A DNA stretch of 64,000 nt from Adineta vaga (Eukaryota; Rotifera): contig CP075496.1 of the NCBI GenBank assembly GCA_021613535.1, forward strand, positions 5,766,001 through 5,830,000. Direction: 5' to 3'. Both the position numbers and the translations under genes were made by a program. The notes under the pieces were generated by a model, which did not search any database, had not been told where the DNA came from, and saw only the letters and a list, made by a program, of their open reading frames with translations. Each line of letters begins with the position of its first letter. Position 1 is the first letter of the stretch. Below, piece after piece: positions 12,163-24,259 of the stretch.

Positions 12163-15100
12163 ATGTCGGCTCTTAACAATTCCAAACGTTCATTAAATTC
12201 ATCATCAAATTCGGATACATCACCTTTAAAGAAGAAGGCAAAAATTGCATTGAAAAGAAATTTTACAAATTCATCGTCGTCGAGTGATGGTTTCGATATT
12301 CCAGTGGTATTGTTATTTTCTTTTGTTCACTGATATACTGTCACGTTTAGAGAATTTAAGAGTGTTCTGAATCGAATAGTAGAAGAAGCGGAGAGTTCGA
12401 CTGTTTCATTTCCTTTTGAGATACTTACTTGATTTGTAAGCTTTCTTAAACGTATTTTTATATTTACTTCTGATATTAGTGTTCAACAAGTCGGGTCAGT
12501 TCTTCTACTGTTTCAAAACCACAAGTATCCGTATCACAAACAGTAAAACCGACCGAAATATCGCCACCCACATCAGTTCAACCACCGCCAGCGCCACCAC
12601 CAGCACCATCATCAACTCGTATTCAAATTCAACGTTCATCATCATCTTCTTCTGATGATGATGATGATTCCAATGGCAGCGATGAAATTGTCACAAAGCG
12701 AACTCGTCAACGACGAAAAAAACCTACTCCTTCGAATGAACGTTCAACTATTTTAAAACAAATGAAACGTAAAACTGAAGAAAAGAAAAATTCAACTGTC
12801 ACAACAGAATCGCCTCCAAAAATTCGAGATAAAAACAACAATACAAGTCATAGTGAAAATGAGAAAGGTCTTAATGGTACGAAGAAATGTTCATTTCAAT
12901 TTAGCGATGATGACGATGACGATAGAAATCATCCTCATCTCAGTAATAAGAAGAAGAGTGATGATGATGATGATGGTGGTACTACTGAAAGTTATGAAGT
13001 TGATGATGATAATGAAGATAAACATACAACTAAAAATGGCACTATTAAAACTGAACATAATACTGATGATGATGATGATGATGATGATGAAGATGCAGAT
13101 AATTCTCCAAACAAACGTAAAAATGGCCATATTGGCCGAAAAAATATTCGAAAAATTATCGACGATAAAGAATTAGATACTCAAACTAAACATGCTGTCG
13201 AAGCTGAATTAGAACGTCGTAAACGTATTGCTGAAAAACAAAAAGAATACAATGATACACTACTTGACCAAACGAAATGTAATTCCATGAAAGAAAATGA
13301 TCAATTAAATCCTTCAAATCATCGTCTAATTCTTGAATTAGATCAAAAAACCAATGAACCATTAATTGAAGTATCACCAAAATTAGTTCATCAATTAAAA
13401 CCACATCAATGTGATGGAATAAGATTTCTTTGGAATAATGTTTTTGAATCTATTGATGCAATTCAAAATAAAAAACATAATGGAAGTGGTTGTATTTTAG
13501 CACATTGTATGGGTTTAGGAAAAACTTTACAAGTTATTAGTTTTATTCATACAATTTTTAATTACGATCAAATAACGAATGTTAAACGATGTCTTGTTCT
13601 TTGTCCCATCAATGCTGGTAAGATAGATGAAAGGATTATTGAGTTGAGAATTCATTTTGAATTTTACTTTTCTAGCTTTGAATTGGTCAAATGAATTTGA
13701 ATATTGGTTAAATGAAGTTGAACCACCAGTTGATCATTATCAATTAACAACTATAAAACCAAATTTACGTGTAACACATATGAATTATTGGTACGAACAT
13801 GGTGGTGTTATGATCATGGGATATGAGATGTATCGACGTTTAGCAAATGGTTTTGGTTTGAAAAATAAAAAGACAAAAGCCCAAGCATACAAATGTCTTG
13901 TAGATCCTGGACCAGATATTATTGGTAACATCTTCTATGTAATTCTTCTATAATTTTGTATGTTTGTTTAGTTGCTGATGAGGGACATATTTTAAAAAAT
14001 GCTCAAACAGCACTTGCCAAATGTTTATCTAAAATAAAAACATCTCGTCGTATTGTTTTAACTGGTACACCATTACAAAATAATCTTATTGAATAGTAAA
14101 TTTTCAGTTGAAATAATTTTGTTCTGATTTTATAAATTTTCATGTCTTTTAGTTATTGTATGGTTACATTTATCAAACCAAATTTACTCGGTAGTCAACA
14201 AGAATATATCAATCGTTTTGTTAATCCCATTCAAAATGGTCAACATCGAGATTCGAATGAACAAGATGTTCGTTTAATGAAACGACGTGCATGTGTTTTA
14301 CATGAACTATTAACAGGTTTTATTGATCGAAAAGATTATTCGTTATTAAAAAACTATTTACCACCAAAATTTGAATATATTATTAACATACGTTTAAGTG
14401 ATTTACAAACAAACTTATATGACTTATATTTAAAACGACAACAGCAACAACAGGGAAATGTATTAATAGTAAAAAAAGATTTTAAATCAGCGAAATTATT
14501 TGCTGATTATCAATATTTACAAAAAATTTGGACGTAAGAAAATACGAATGATTGAATAAGTAATAGTTGTTGATTTGTTTTAGACATCCATTTTTACTCT
14601 ATCCACATTTTATTGATCATTGGAAAAAACGAATGAATCGAGATGATGATCTCATTGATGATGGAGAATTAGAAGCAATGTTTACAGATGAAGATGATGA
14701 AATGGAAGAAATGAAGAAAAAGACCAAAAAGAAAACAGAGGCAAAAAAGACGGAATCAAAGAAAAATTTTAGTGGCTTTTTAATTGATAATGTTGGTGAT
14801 GAAGATGAAGAGATGGAAACCTCAACAAATCATAATGGAAATTCAAAAATACAAAAACGAACTACTTCGAAGTCATCTAATGGTTCGTCAGTAACAACAG
14901 TAGGAAAACATTCACATAGCAATGATGATGATGACGACGACGACGACGACGACGATGATGATGAAGAAGTTATTCCTGGACATGATTCCGATGCAAAATC
15001 CAAAGCAAGCGATGATGATGATAAAGTTGAAATCGTGAAAAACTATCGAACACGAAGTCGAACAGCAGCAAATAAAGAAAAACAACAAGCATTAAAAAGT

Positions 15101-16684
15101 TCTAATGGCAAAAATTTGAATTCAGATATTTTTGATAGTGGTAATGATAATATTCGCTTGAATGAATCAACAGATGATGATCAACAAGACAATTCTGATG
15201 AACCATGGTTAAATGAAATGCGTGAACAATTCTGGTTTCCATTCTTAGATATGTTACCAGATGCGAGTGAATTCGATACGGAATTAAGTGGAAAATTTCT
15301 CTTATTGAAATCTATTCTGGATAAATGTTCGGAAATTGGTGATAAAATTCTTCTATTTTCACGTAGTTTATATACATTAAATTATATTGAACGATTTTTA
15401 TATTATTTACAAATACAAAATCAAGAAGAATATCAAAAGAAATGTGAAGCTAGAAGACAATTACGTCAGATTCTTTCTTCAAATGAAAATAATAATCCTT
15501 TATATGAATATATTCCACAACCAATAGAATGGATACGTGATCAAGATTATTTTCGTATGGATGGACAAACAGATGTTTTAACAAGAAAACGTTATGCAAA
15601 TGCATTCAATGATGAAACAAATTTACGAGCAAGATTATTTTTAATATCAACATTAGCTGGTGGCATCGGAATTAATTTAGTTGGCAGCAATCGAGTTATT
15701 GTATTCGATGCAAGTTGGAATCCAAGGTAAATTGTTGTAATACATTTTAAAACTGTATCAACATGAATAGAACTTTTCATTCATCGTTTTTGATACTATC
15801 AGAGAGAATAACGTAAATTTGAAACTAAGTTATTTTATCGTTTCGTAGTCATGACACTCAAGCAATATTTCGATCGTACCGTTTTGGTCAAAAGAAACCT
15901 GTTTATATCTATCGTTTTTTGGCGCAAGGTACCATGGAAGAAAAGATCTATCAACGGCAAGTTGTTAAACAGTCTTTATCTCAACGGTAATACTTTCAAC
16001 TATTTCAAAAGGAAGAATAAAACTGTTTTCTTTTTCAAATCTCGTTTAGAGTGATAGATGATCATCAGTTAGATCGTCACTTTACTGAAAATGATATTAA
16101 AGAATTATATAAATTCACTCCGGAACAATTGCCCGAATCACGTCCAACATCCAATACAGCTTTTAATTATTCCATTCCAAAAGATCATCTATTACTTGAT
16201 CTTTTATATGAACATAATCGATGGATACATTCTTATCATTCACATGATTCCTTACTTGAAAATAAACTCGATGAAGGTCTTAGTGAAGATGAACGACGAC
16301 GAGGTAGATAAAAATTTGTTTTTAGTTTTAATTTCATTCTATTTTTTCCTTCGCGTCAATCTAGCGTTAGAAGAATATGAAAATTTAAAACGTTTACCTG
16401 ATCATCGACAATTAACAGCACAACGTCTAAATCAACAACAACAACAATTAACAGCATCATCAGCAATGATTCAACTTCCACAACTTCAACAGATGTATCT
16501 TGATCTTTTTCGATCAATGTCAACTGAAGATCAACAAGCATTTGATTATACAAAAATGCTTCAGTACGCATATGAACTTGGTTTAACAACTGAAACGACT
16601 TCAACTTCAAAACCAACAACTAATTCAAGTGAAGTTGTCGTTTTAGAGAGCGATGATGAAGATGCAACTGATAATGCCGAATGA
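12163..16684 (+). CDS. ATRX: ATRX/XNP chromatin remodeller, SNF2 family ATPase
   Basis: ATP-dependent remodeller acting in heterochromatin and histone H3.3 deposition in other animals. Exons: 12163-12306, 12480-13617, 13676-13924, 13972-14095, 14153-14533, 14584-15726, 15849-15986, 16050-16303, 16365-16684; 1296 residues. The first 330 residues are Ser/Lys/Asp-rich with long Asp runs (GAT repeats near 13060-13095). Lobe 1 has the P-loop [10 protein letters not shown] (about residue 390), [15 protein letters not shown] (about 514) and [12 protein letters not shown]. The linker is another acidic, low-complexity insert (about 14680-15200). Lobe 2 has [21 protein letters not shown] and [20 protein letters not shown], followed by the ATRX-specific [12 protein letters not shown] and HDSLLENKL. 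No ADD zinc-finger domain is present, as in insect XNP. Start chosen as first ATG after the acceptor at 12137. Confidence 0.95.
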
Positions 16685-18910
16685 ATTTATTTAACCTATT
16701 TAATTCTTAGCCACAAACACATACATGTCAGATAATGCATATAATTTACATTTCAATTCTTTTTTTTTTCTTGTTGTTATTCTTCTTCTTGTATATGTTT
16801 ATAATAACACAATTGTCTTTCGATGATTGACTTTTCTCTTTTCTCTCTGTCTCTTTACGTTGTGACATATTCTTTCTTTTGTTTAAAATAACTCGTTTTC
16901 TTTTTGATATTATATATTTAGGAAAAAAAACCAAGACTACAATTAAAATAAATTTTGAAAAGAAATCTTAACAGAAAAATTCAAAAGAATGTTGATTGTT
17001 CTTAGACAAATTTGAATTCGAATGTAAATGTACATTCTAAGAATAAGAATCGATAGCAACGTTTTTCTTCTTCTGTTCATTTCTTTTTTCAGTTACATCT
17101 ACACCCTCACATAATTCACTTACACATGGCGTAAACACTATTGAAACATAGCATAACTAAATTACTGTACAAGAAAATAAGCAGTAAATATGTTTATTGA
17201 ATAGCAAAAGTGAAAACCATTGCAGTATCGACCAAAGAACTATGCATTAATAATTGTCAACGTTTCTAATAGAAAGCGTAATATTTTTTAAAACTACAAC
17301 ATCATGGTGATACCTCTAAGAGGGAAAGACAACTATCGAAAAACAATACACGTTGTTCATTGATAGCATTGACTAGATACAACAAACTATCAGCAATGAT
17401 ATGTTGAAAGGATGAGCTATTCGTTCGTTTCTCATTTACAATGCTATAGAGTACAAATGTGATGAATAAGCTGAAACTAGTAGCTATTGCTATTTGTAAA
17501 TGATTGTTCATTCTTATAATTTGTCTGATTAATTCAATGTGTATGCATATGTGGTAATTGAAATGTAGCATTCATTGATATTGACATTAGCTTGCACTTT
17601 GTTTGAACTATTTCTTGATATTCTTCATATAACAGCAATACTTTAGCGGACATGAAATAGGAAAAGATAGCTGTGCATATTCATGTATTATTCAATTAGT
17701 GTTGAAGTGATTGAAACGATGAAAAACATCAAACTCATTTCAAAACGATTGTATCTACAGACTATATTCGATTTTCAACTCTTGTATTATTCTCTAGGAA
17801 AAAAGTGATTTTATGCTCGTCAATCATCAATACGTTGTAATGGTAATACTCGCAAAAAACGATGCTTATTTGAACTTTAAACACCTACTACGGCTATAGA
17901 ATCGGCGAATGCTCAAATCTGGCTGATACATCGTTTTTTACTTTGAATCTAACGCAGTCTTCCAATGTAAATAAGTTATGTTTTGTTTTGAAGTTTTATC
18001 TCATTTTCAAAGATACATCTATAGTGAAATGTATTGTGAAAAGATGATTATGTACCGTGTTTAGTTTCGTCTTGAATTATCCAGTTTTATATACTATTTT
18101 CAATATGAATCAATGAAACAAATTCTAACAGAATTCTCTTTTTCTTCCCTATCATATTTAATAAATACATATCATCTCAAAAACGAATCTTCTAGTTTTC
18201 TGAAGAAATCAATTCATCAGAATTAAATAGACGTTGTACATTCAACTAATAATAGTTAAAAGATTCTAAATAATTTATCTCACATTCAAGCAAAATAAAA
18301 ATATAATCTACAGCACTTATGAAAGATAATGTATCGTGCTTTAAAAGGATTTAACGACTGATTTTTCAGAGCGATAAAAACATTCTTTATATTAGTTTAT
18401 TTTTTCATAGAAGATTTTACGATAATTTAATCGATCACTGTTTAAATAGATATTTTGTTTAGATTATGATATTGTTTTAGAAATATCTAGACGTTTCTTC
18501 AAGCGAGGTTTTATAATCGATTTTCACCTTTGATAAAGCTGTCAAGATTGCTTTTATTATTTAGATAAAAGCAAAATAAATCGAACAGTAAGATGTATAT
18601 GTATGAATACATCTTATTATTCGAATAATAAATAATTCGACATATAATTATCGTTAATTAGATTTTTTTTATTGTTATTAATCAAATCAAATCTTTACCT
18701 TGCATTGTCAAGTAATAAACAATCGTTGAAAGCTTTTGTTGGTATTTTGTATTAGTGCAAAAAGTATATTTTTTTGTTTTATAACGATATGATCAATAGT
18801 TTACTGCTGTATTTCATTCTCAAACTAAATGTCGAAAACTTTGATCAATTAACCCTCAATGGAAGAATTATATAGAGAAGAAAATAGTAATGAGATTAAT
18901 TCATTTTTAT
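16685..18910. other. Intergenic between convergent ATRX and carbonic anhydrase genes
   Basis: AT-rich, with T-rich 3' UTR-like sequence to about 17100. Apart from the weak small ORF at 17302-17511 I see nothing supported. Confidence 0.5.
17302..17511 (-). CDS. Possible small membrane protein (weak)
   Basis: A 69-codon ORF from an ATG at 17511. It has a hydrophobic N-terminal helix (IAIATSFSLFITFVLY) and then a polar C-terminal part. The composition is more protein-like than surrounding shadows. No homology is recognised, and no splice sites or neighbours support it. It could be chance. Confidence 0.2.
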   Translation of the reverse strand: MNNHLQIAIATSFSLFITFVLYSIVNEKRTNSSSFQHIIADSLLYLVNAINEQRVLFFDSCLSLLEVSP

Positions 18911-19905
18911 TCAATAAACATAAACATATAAATAAATAAATAAAATATAAAAATAAGTTTTGAAAGAAAAAATTGAATGAGCAGCTGATATTGGATCTTC
19001 ACGTGGGAAACTTCGATAAACTTTTCGTCCATAAATTGGTTGAGGACCACGAAAATCTTTCGCAAAGATATGATCTCGCAAATAAAGAAAATAGCTGTCT
19101 TCTAATACAATCGAATCTTTAAATAAAGTCCATATAACACCTTCAGTACACGGTGGTACTGTTAGTGAACCTGAATATCGCCAATAGTTTTCCGTATTTT
19201 CGGGGAATAACGACGCTAAATTTAAACTAAGTGCCATCGTATCATCAGTTTTAGTCAATTTGCCAGACTGTGTAAGATAGTTTTCCCAATTTGTCAATGT
19301 TGAATTTTCAGTTATTGATGTGTCTCGTTTTCGTCTTCTTACATGTGTTGCATTTATATTTTTTACACTCTGTATAAAAATACCAAGTACAGCTAGTTGA
19401 TTTGTCACTGTATGTCTATGAACTAAATGCAATTCAGCAGTAAATTTATTTCCATTGCTGAAACGCAAAGCAATCAGTATAGATATTAAGAATATTGTTA
19501 AATTATTCATTAGACTTACACTTGATGTTCACTTCCAGATTTGTAATTTTCACCCCAATGCAGATGAAAATTAACAAACTCATAAGTTCCATATAAACCA
19601 CCTCCTTGGAAAGCAATAGCAGATGTATCGTTATCTATATATTCTCCTAGAATTGTATGGCCAGTATTGGCAAGTGTAAAATTTTGTGTTACATTATAAG
19701 CTGATGTAAATCGAAATTTTGTAAATTCTATATATTCAGTAGTTTGTGTATCAACATCAATTGGTGATTGAGAACGACCGGCACATGCTGGATAAGAATC
19801 ACTCCAAACATCAGGACCTTGATCACTATAATTCCATTCTTCAGCAACAGTCGATTGAGAAAGAATAATTAAAAACATAAAGAGATTGATGATCGAAAAA
19901 TCCAT
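18911..19905 (-). CDS. Alpha carbonic anhydrase, secreted or membrane-anchored (copy 1)
   Basis: Interconverts CO2 and bicarbonate outside the cell. Two exons, 19905-19520 and 19457-18911, intron 62 nt; 310 residues. Signal peptide MDFSIINLFMFLIILSQSTV. All zinc ligands are visible: the two in NFHLHWGENY and the third in TAELHLVH. The gatekeeper Glu lies in GSEHQV, the proton-shuttle His in NTGHT and the catalytic Thr in SLTVPPC. The residue after that Thr is Val rather than the usual Thr or His, which could change activity. Cysteines in PACAGRSQSP and PPCTEG match the disulfide of secreted CA IV/IX/XII types. A loop insert carries RRRKRD, a furin-like site absent from the other two copies. 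The C-terminus is hydrophobic, possibly a lipid or membrane anchor signal. Start is the first ATG; a GTG lies five codons upstream. Confidence 0.9.
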
Positions 19906-21579
19906 TATGTATCTTAACACTCAAAATGAAAAAGGCGTGCGCTTTCAATTGGGTTTTGATTGTAGATGAATACGATAACGGAAAAGCGCACCTGTTTATA
20001 TCTCGATCGTTGAAACAAATAAATGTTGACGTTTGAGAAAAAACAATCTATGTTTCATTTTAAATCATCTGTTTAGAAAGTGAGCGATCGATTATCGCGA
20101 TTTTCAAAGCATCTATTCACCTGTATAGGATAACCATTATCTGTCATTTTTCGTACTTTGTCTCTTTTATACTAGAATTAATTGATTTTGATGTTTGCAT
20201 TTGATTATTATATTCTTTCGTTGCACATTTCGAGATAGCTGTTAAAACTATAACGGGGTAGTATTATTGCATTTCATATAACAAGTAACGCTCATCCTCT
20301 GGATTCGCTGACCCTTTTCTGAAAGAATGATAAGAGTCCTCAGCAAAGTCATAAAGCGGAACCTGGAGCTGACCGAATCAGGATCCAACCAAACTTTATA
20401 CATAAAAGCCTTTTAAAAGTGTTTTCATCTTTTCATTCTTTCAAAATATCATCAAATCATTTATAGAAAGAGAAAAGAAAAGACAAATACTGTTTGTAAA
20501 CATTCATGGAATTGATTGCTTTATATTTCTCAAAACTGCATCACCCGTGCTTATTTTCCTTCCTATAAAGCTCTTAAACAAACGTCTAATCGCTAATACG
20601 CATGGTCTTTTTTCTAATTTCCTTTCTATTGTATGAGTGTAAGGGGAAAGATTCGCTCATCATGTCAGATTATTTCGTAACCGAAGACTAAAGAACTTCC
20701 CATGAAGACGTCATTTTCAGGAAAAAAAAATTGTCGGATTCGTTCTCGTAGATCATCAATTAAGCGCCTCCCAACAAACGTCCAAATCACGTGAAAGTAA
20801 TACAAATCGATATTCTGAAGTGTTACTCTCTAAATCAACGTCTAGTCGTTCGTCGGCCTCCCTCTGGTCAGCCACTTACGGCTAGCCGTTACCATAGACG
20901 CCTTTATTGTTTCGTCTGCTTTTGATTCATTTCTCAAACGAATAAGTGAATTCCTTTAGTTCTCCTTTTGAAAAGGCACATGCTTTGTATTACTATGATT
21001 CTTGGAAAGAAAATAGAAAGGCCAGGTACTATTTCATGAGTAGCTAGAATCAGAGAATATTTGACTATAGAATAGTTTTTTCCATGTTTTGAAATGTTAT
21101 TTCCATTTTTGACGCACAGCTAGATCCATCAAAACAACTGCAAACATCCATCTGGATTTTATACACATATTTCTTGTAAAAATTCTATCAGATGATCTGA
21201 TGTATTATAGTCGACTACGCAAAGATGTTTAAAGAAAGATCACAAAAGTATCGCACCTATTCTGTTGATTGCCTGGAGTGCAGTTTTTTTTATCAATTTC
21301 TTACTGAATTCTATACTCAGAATTCGTAAATGATGCCAATGGCACACAGCCCACGAACACCAGGCCATTCATTAGTGGCTATTACCATTTTAAAAAGAGC
21401 TATACACTGGCATATCTATCTTGGAGAGAAAGACAAAAGACAATAGTGGAGTCGATTAGGTAGAACTGACATCAGATTCAAATTCATTACTCTCGTTAGT
21501 TTTCGATAGAACTTGAACAAACACTCATGAAATATTGAGTTTTCTGGGAGGGAAAGATAAAAACAGGTCTCAGATAAAC
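19906..21579. other. Intergenic upstream of carbonic anhydrase copy 1
   Basis: Somewhat higher GC in patches (20270-20400 and 20740-20920) than the local average, perhaps old mobile-element debris. A 14-bp match to the repeat hairpin described at 21975-22170 lies near 20308 in opposite orientation. No gene seen. Confidence 0.4.
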
Positions 21580-22170
21580 AATTCATCAAAAACTAACATT
21601 GCTTTCGAGATCCTCGACTTCGATTACCCTTTCATCAACTCTTACATGGTAGTATAATAACTTTTAATTAGTTAATTAGAATTTCGAAAAGCTAACACCA
21701 GAATCGTGATCCTCGCCCCCGATTACCCTTTGGTCCACCCTTACTCGACAGTTTCATAGTTAATGATTTCTTAACGAGGTAATTAGATAACTAACTAAGT
21801 GGTATCTTGTAAAACTAACACTAGAATCGTGTTCCTCGACCTCGATTGCCTCTTGATAATCGTTTCATAATGGACGTAGGTAAGTTCTTGTCGTTGAATC
21901 AAATGCTATATTCTGATTGGATTAGAGAAACCATAAAAACTCTTTGTCTTAAAAAATTGTATAGATAGTTTTTTTTAAACTAACGGCAGATTCGGATTCC
22001 TTGACCTTGATTACCCTTTGATGACTCGTCTTCTAATCAGTATGAATAAGTTATGGTTAATTTATCGAATGCTGTTTCCTGATTGGCTTGGACAAACAAA
22101 CTTTAAGCATTTTAGCGACCCTATTTAACGATCCTATAACCCTTTCTTACAGAAAAGGGAATAAATATGT
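21580..22170. repeat. Four degenerate copies of an interspersed/tandem repeat
   Basis: A core close to TCCTCGACCTCGATTACCC, usually preceded by AACTAACA-x-x-AGA-TCG, occurs at about 21611, 21710, 21833 and 21998, spaced 99-165 bp. The last unit extends through a CTGATTGG stretch to a hairpin, CCCTTTCTtacAGAAAAGGG, at about 22141-22160. The same unit, including the hairpin, recurs at 23820-24015. Confidence 0.7.
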
Positions 22171-22398
22171 ACAAAATTTTTCTACGTGCTTTTTCAGTAC
22201 TGTACTTTCTTTTATTAATTTGGTGAAAAGTCATAAATAGAGTTGATTAGAAAGAATTTACTCGTTAATCTGTGCATGTAATCGTTATTTTATTTACAAT
22301 ATTCGATTTCAGATCGATTGAAAATTACAATAATGTTTTGTAAACAAATCAATTCCGCAAAAGTTCAAAGTAATGATCCTTGCATTTATTCATATGTT

Positions 22399-22759
22399 CC
22401 CAGGTCGATCAATCCGATCGGATCCCATGCCGGATTCTATCGAAATCCGATGATCCGACAATATCCTATCGAATTCCTGGTGACGGAATCACTCCGGATT
22501 CTGTCGGTTGCGGATCCAATTGCATCCAACACAGGATCCTATAGTTTCCAAAAAACGGATTTCGACGGATCCGATAGGTGGGCATAAGACCGTAATAAAA
22601 TATAACTAAAAAGAACGCTCATAAAATATGCAGCTTCCGACGGAAATTTTACTGACGGAATCTAATACAGATCCGTCACCAGGAATCCGATAGGGTTTTG
22701 TAGGAACGTTGGATCCTATAGGGTCCTATCGGATCCAATATTGGATTTGTCGACCTGGG
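22399..22759. mobile_element. MITE-like element A with terminal inverted repeats
   Basis: 361 bp bounded by CCCAGGTCGATCAATCC on the left and the inverse of CCCAGGTCGACAAATCC on the right, 15 of 17 positions matching. The interior is rich in CGGATCC and related palindromes (about six GGATCC sites) and has no coding capacity. No clear target-site duplication is visible. The composition is much richer in GC than the flanks, as expected for an inserted non-autonomous element. Confidence 0.7.
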
Positions 22760-22867
22760 TATATATTTTTTCACAAGCCCCAAAATAATGTAATCAAATT
22801 TTTTTTTTGTGTTGATTTGATGAAAATTTATTTTCGTTTTTTCAGGTGATTCATATCACTCTCGATT

Positions 22868-23159
22868 CCCAGGTCCAACAAAACGGCGTCGTAAACTGTC
22901 TTAAACGGTAGAAAAATGGTGAAAAACGGCGAAAATCGGGGCTAATACTTCGCCGTAATCCGTTAACCCAGAAATGTATAGAAATACAGTGTAAAAAGAT
23001 GGTCGTTTCGTAGAAAGAAACGGCCGAAAACGGCAGTCGTCATCCGGAATAACGTAGTACGATGAAATGAGGTGAAAATTAAGGCAATAAATTGTCGTTT
23101 TCTGACCGTTTCTGGTCGTTTGAGGCGCTGTTTTCGACCTTAGAAATGATTGACCTGGG
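22868..23159. mobile_element. MITE-like element B with the same termini as A
   Basis: 292 bp bounded by CCCAGGTCCAAC and the inverse of CCCAGGTCAATC. The first eight bases are identical to element A, but the interior is unrelated: it repeats AAACGG-type motifs on the left and CCGTTT-type motifs on the right, so the element could fold on itself. It lies 108 bp from element A. No transposase is encoded. Confidence 0.65.
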
Positions 23160-23717
23160 TTGCTTTCATGGTGAGAACAATACAATACGCCTCAAGAATG
23201 GTGCTGAAGAAGATAAATTAATCAGAGTGATCGACAATGATGGATTCATGTAAATGCTCTTTATTGTAAGTATGAATTATGTACAAATTAACATAATTTA
23301 ATATCAAAAATTTTAGAACGATATCCATCCTGGACGGAATTTAAAACTTGAGAAAGATATGTTTGTCTTCAAAATCAGTAAGAAATACCAGTAAGATATT
23401 TTGCACACTATGGAATGGAAAATTAGTGAGTTCGCATTTTAGATATAAAAACGAACAAGATTTTGATGAGAAACTTTTGAAATTTTTGGACTTGAAAAAA
23501 CAATAATGTTCTTCTTCGATTTTTTTTCTTCTTATTTGTTAATCAAGCAAATTTCTTCTGCTTCTTCTTCTTCTCTCTTATTATTTCTTTCTTTTTATTT
23601 CAAATAGACCAACAACACCAATGCTTTGTTTAGATTTAGAAAATTTAACATTTAAAGACGGAAAAATAAATATTTTAAATTTAGAAGAAGATTATTCGAC
23701 ATCCTCGACCTCGATTA
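23160..23717 (+). pseudogene. Possible gene relic between repeats
   Basis: Two coding-looking patches sit among the repeats. One follows element B directly (about 23161-23250) and reads FHGENNTIRLKNGAEEDK then LIRVIDNDGFM before a stop. The other (about 23608-23705) follows a polypyrimidine tract and AG and reads TTPMLCLDLENLTFKD then GKINILNLEEDY before running into a repeat core. No start, no connection and no recognised family. It may be a decayed gene invaded by elements, or chance. Confidence 0.3.
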
Positions 23718-24015
23718 CCCTTCGATCAACCCCTACTCGGCATGACCATTGTCAATTGTTCACTAATTAGTAAATTAGCTAATTAGCTAATTAACTCATT
23801 AGTCAATGTAAATTTTTAAAAACTAACATCAGATTCGAGATCCTTGACCTCGATTACCTCCTAGGGTAAGATTCCATTATCACCCTGCTTCGTTTTGTCA
23901 TTTTACTGAATGCTGCATTCTGATTGGTTAGGACAGACAGACAAACTTTATGCATTTCAAGCCGCTGATTTTAACGCTGTATAACCCTTTCTTTCAGAAA
24001 AGGGAATAAAAATAT
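23700..24015. repeat. Two further copies of the CTCGACCTCGATTACCC repeat
   Basis: Cores at about 23702 and 23841. The second unit aligns along most of its length with 21975-22170, sharing AAACTAACA, ATTCTGATTGG, ACAAACTTTA-GCATTT and the terminal hairpin CCCTTTCTTTCAGAAAAGGG (about 23986-24005) followed by AATAAA. Confidence 0.7.
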
Positions 24016-24259
24016 TGATATACGATACCTCCGGTTTTAATATCAATTGCTGACTGTACACTTGATCGATGCAAAAACAACCCGAGTATTTTATATAAAG
24101 GATTAGAGAATTATTGTTGCTCTCGGTTTTATTTTTTTAAAGATATGGCCAATTTATTTTCAAATTATATATTAAACTGTTTCTCTTCCTATTATTAAAA
24201 CATATTGCGAAGGGCTTTTGCGGCGAAAAAATTTAAATGCGATTGTGAAATTCTAGATA

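Noticed and set aside
12853-13176. Met/Ile-rich ORFs overlapping the ATRX acidic region on both strands
   Set aside because: Shadows of GAT repeats coding Asp in the true ATRX frame.
20300-20330. Inverted copy of the hairpin repeat near 20308
   Set aside because: Only about 14 bp match; the rest of the unit is not present.
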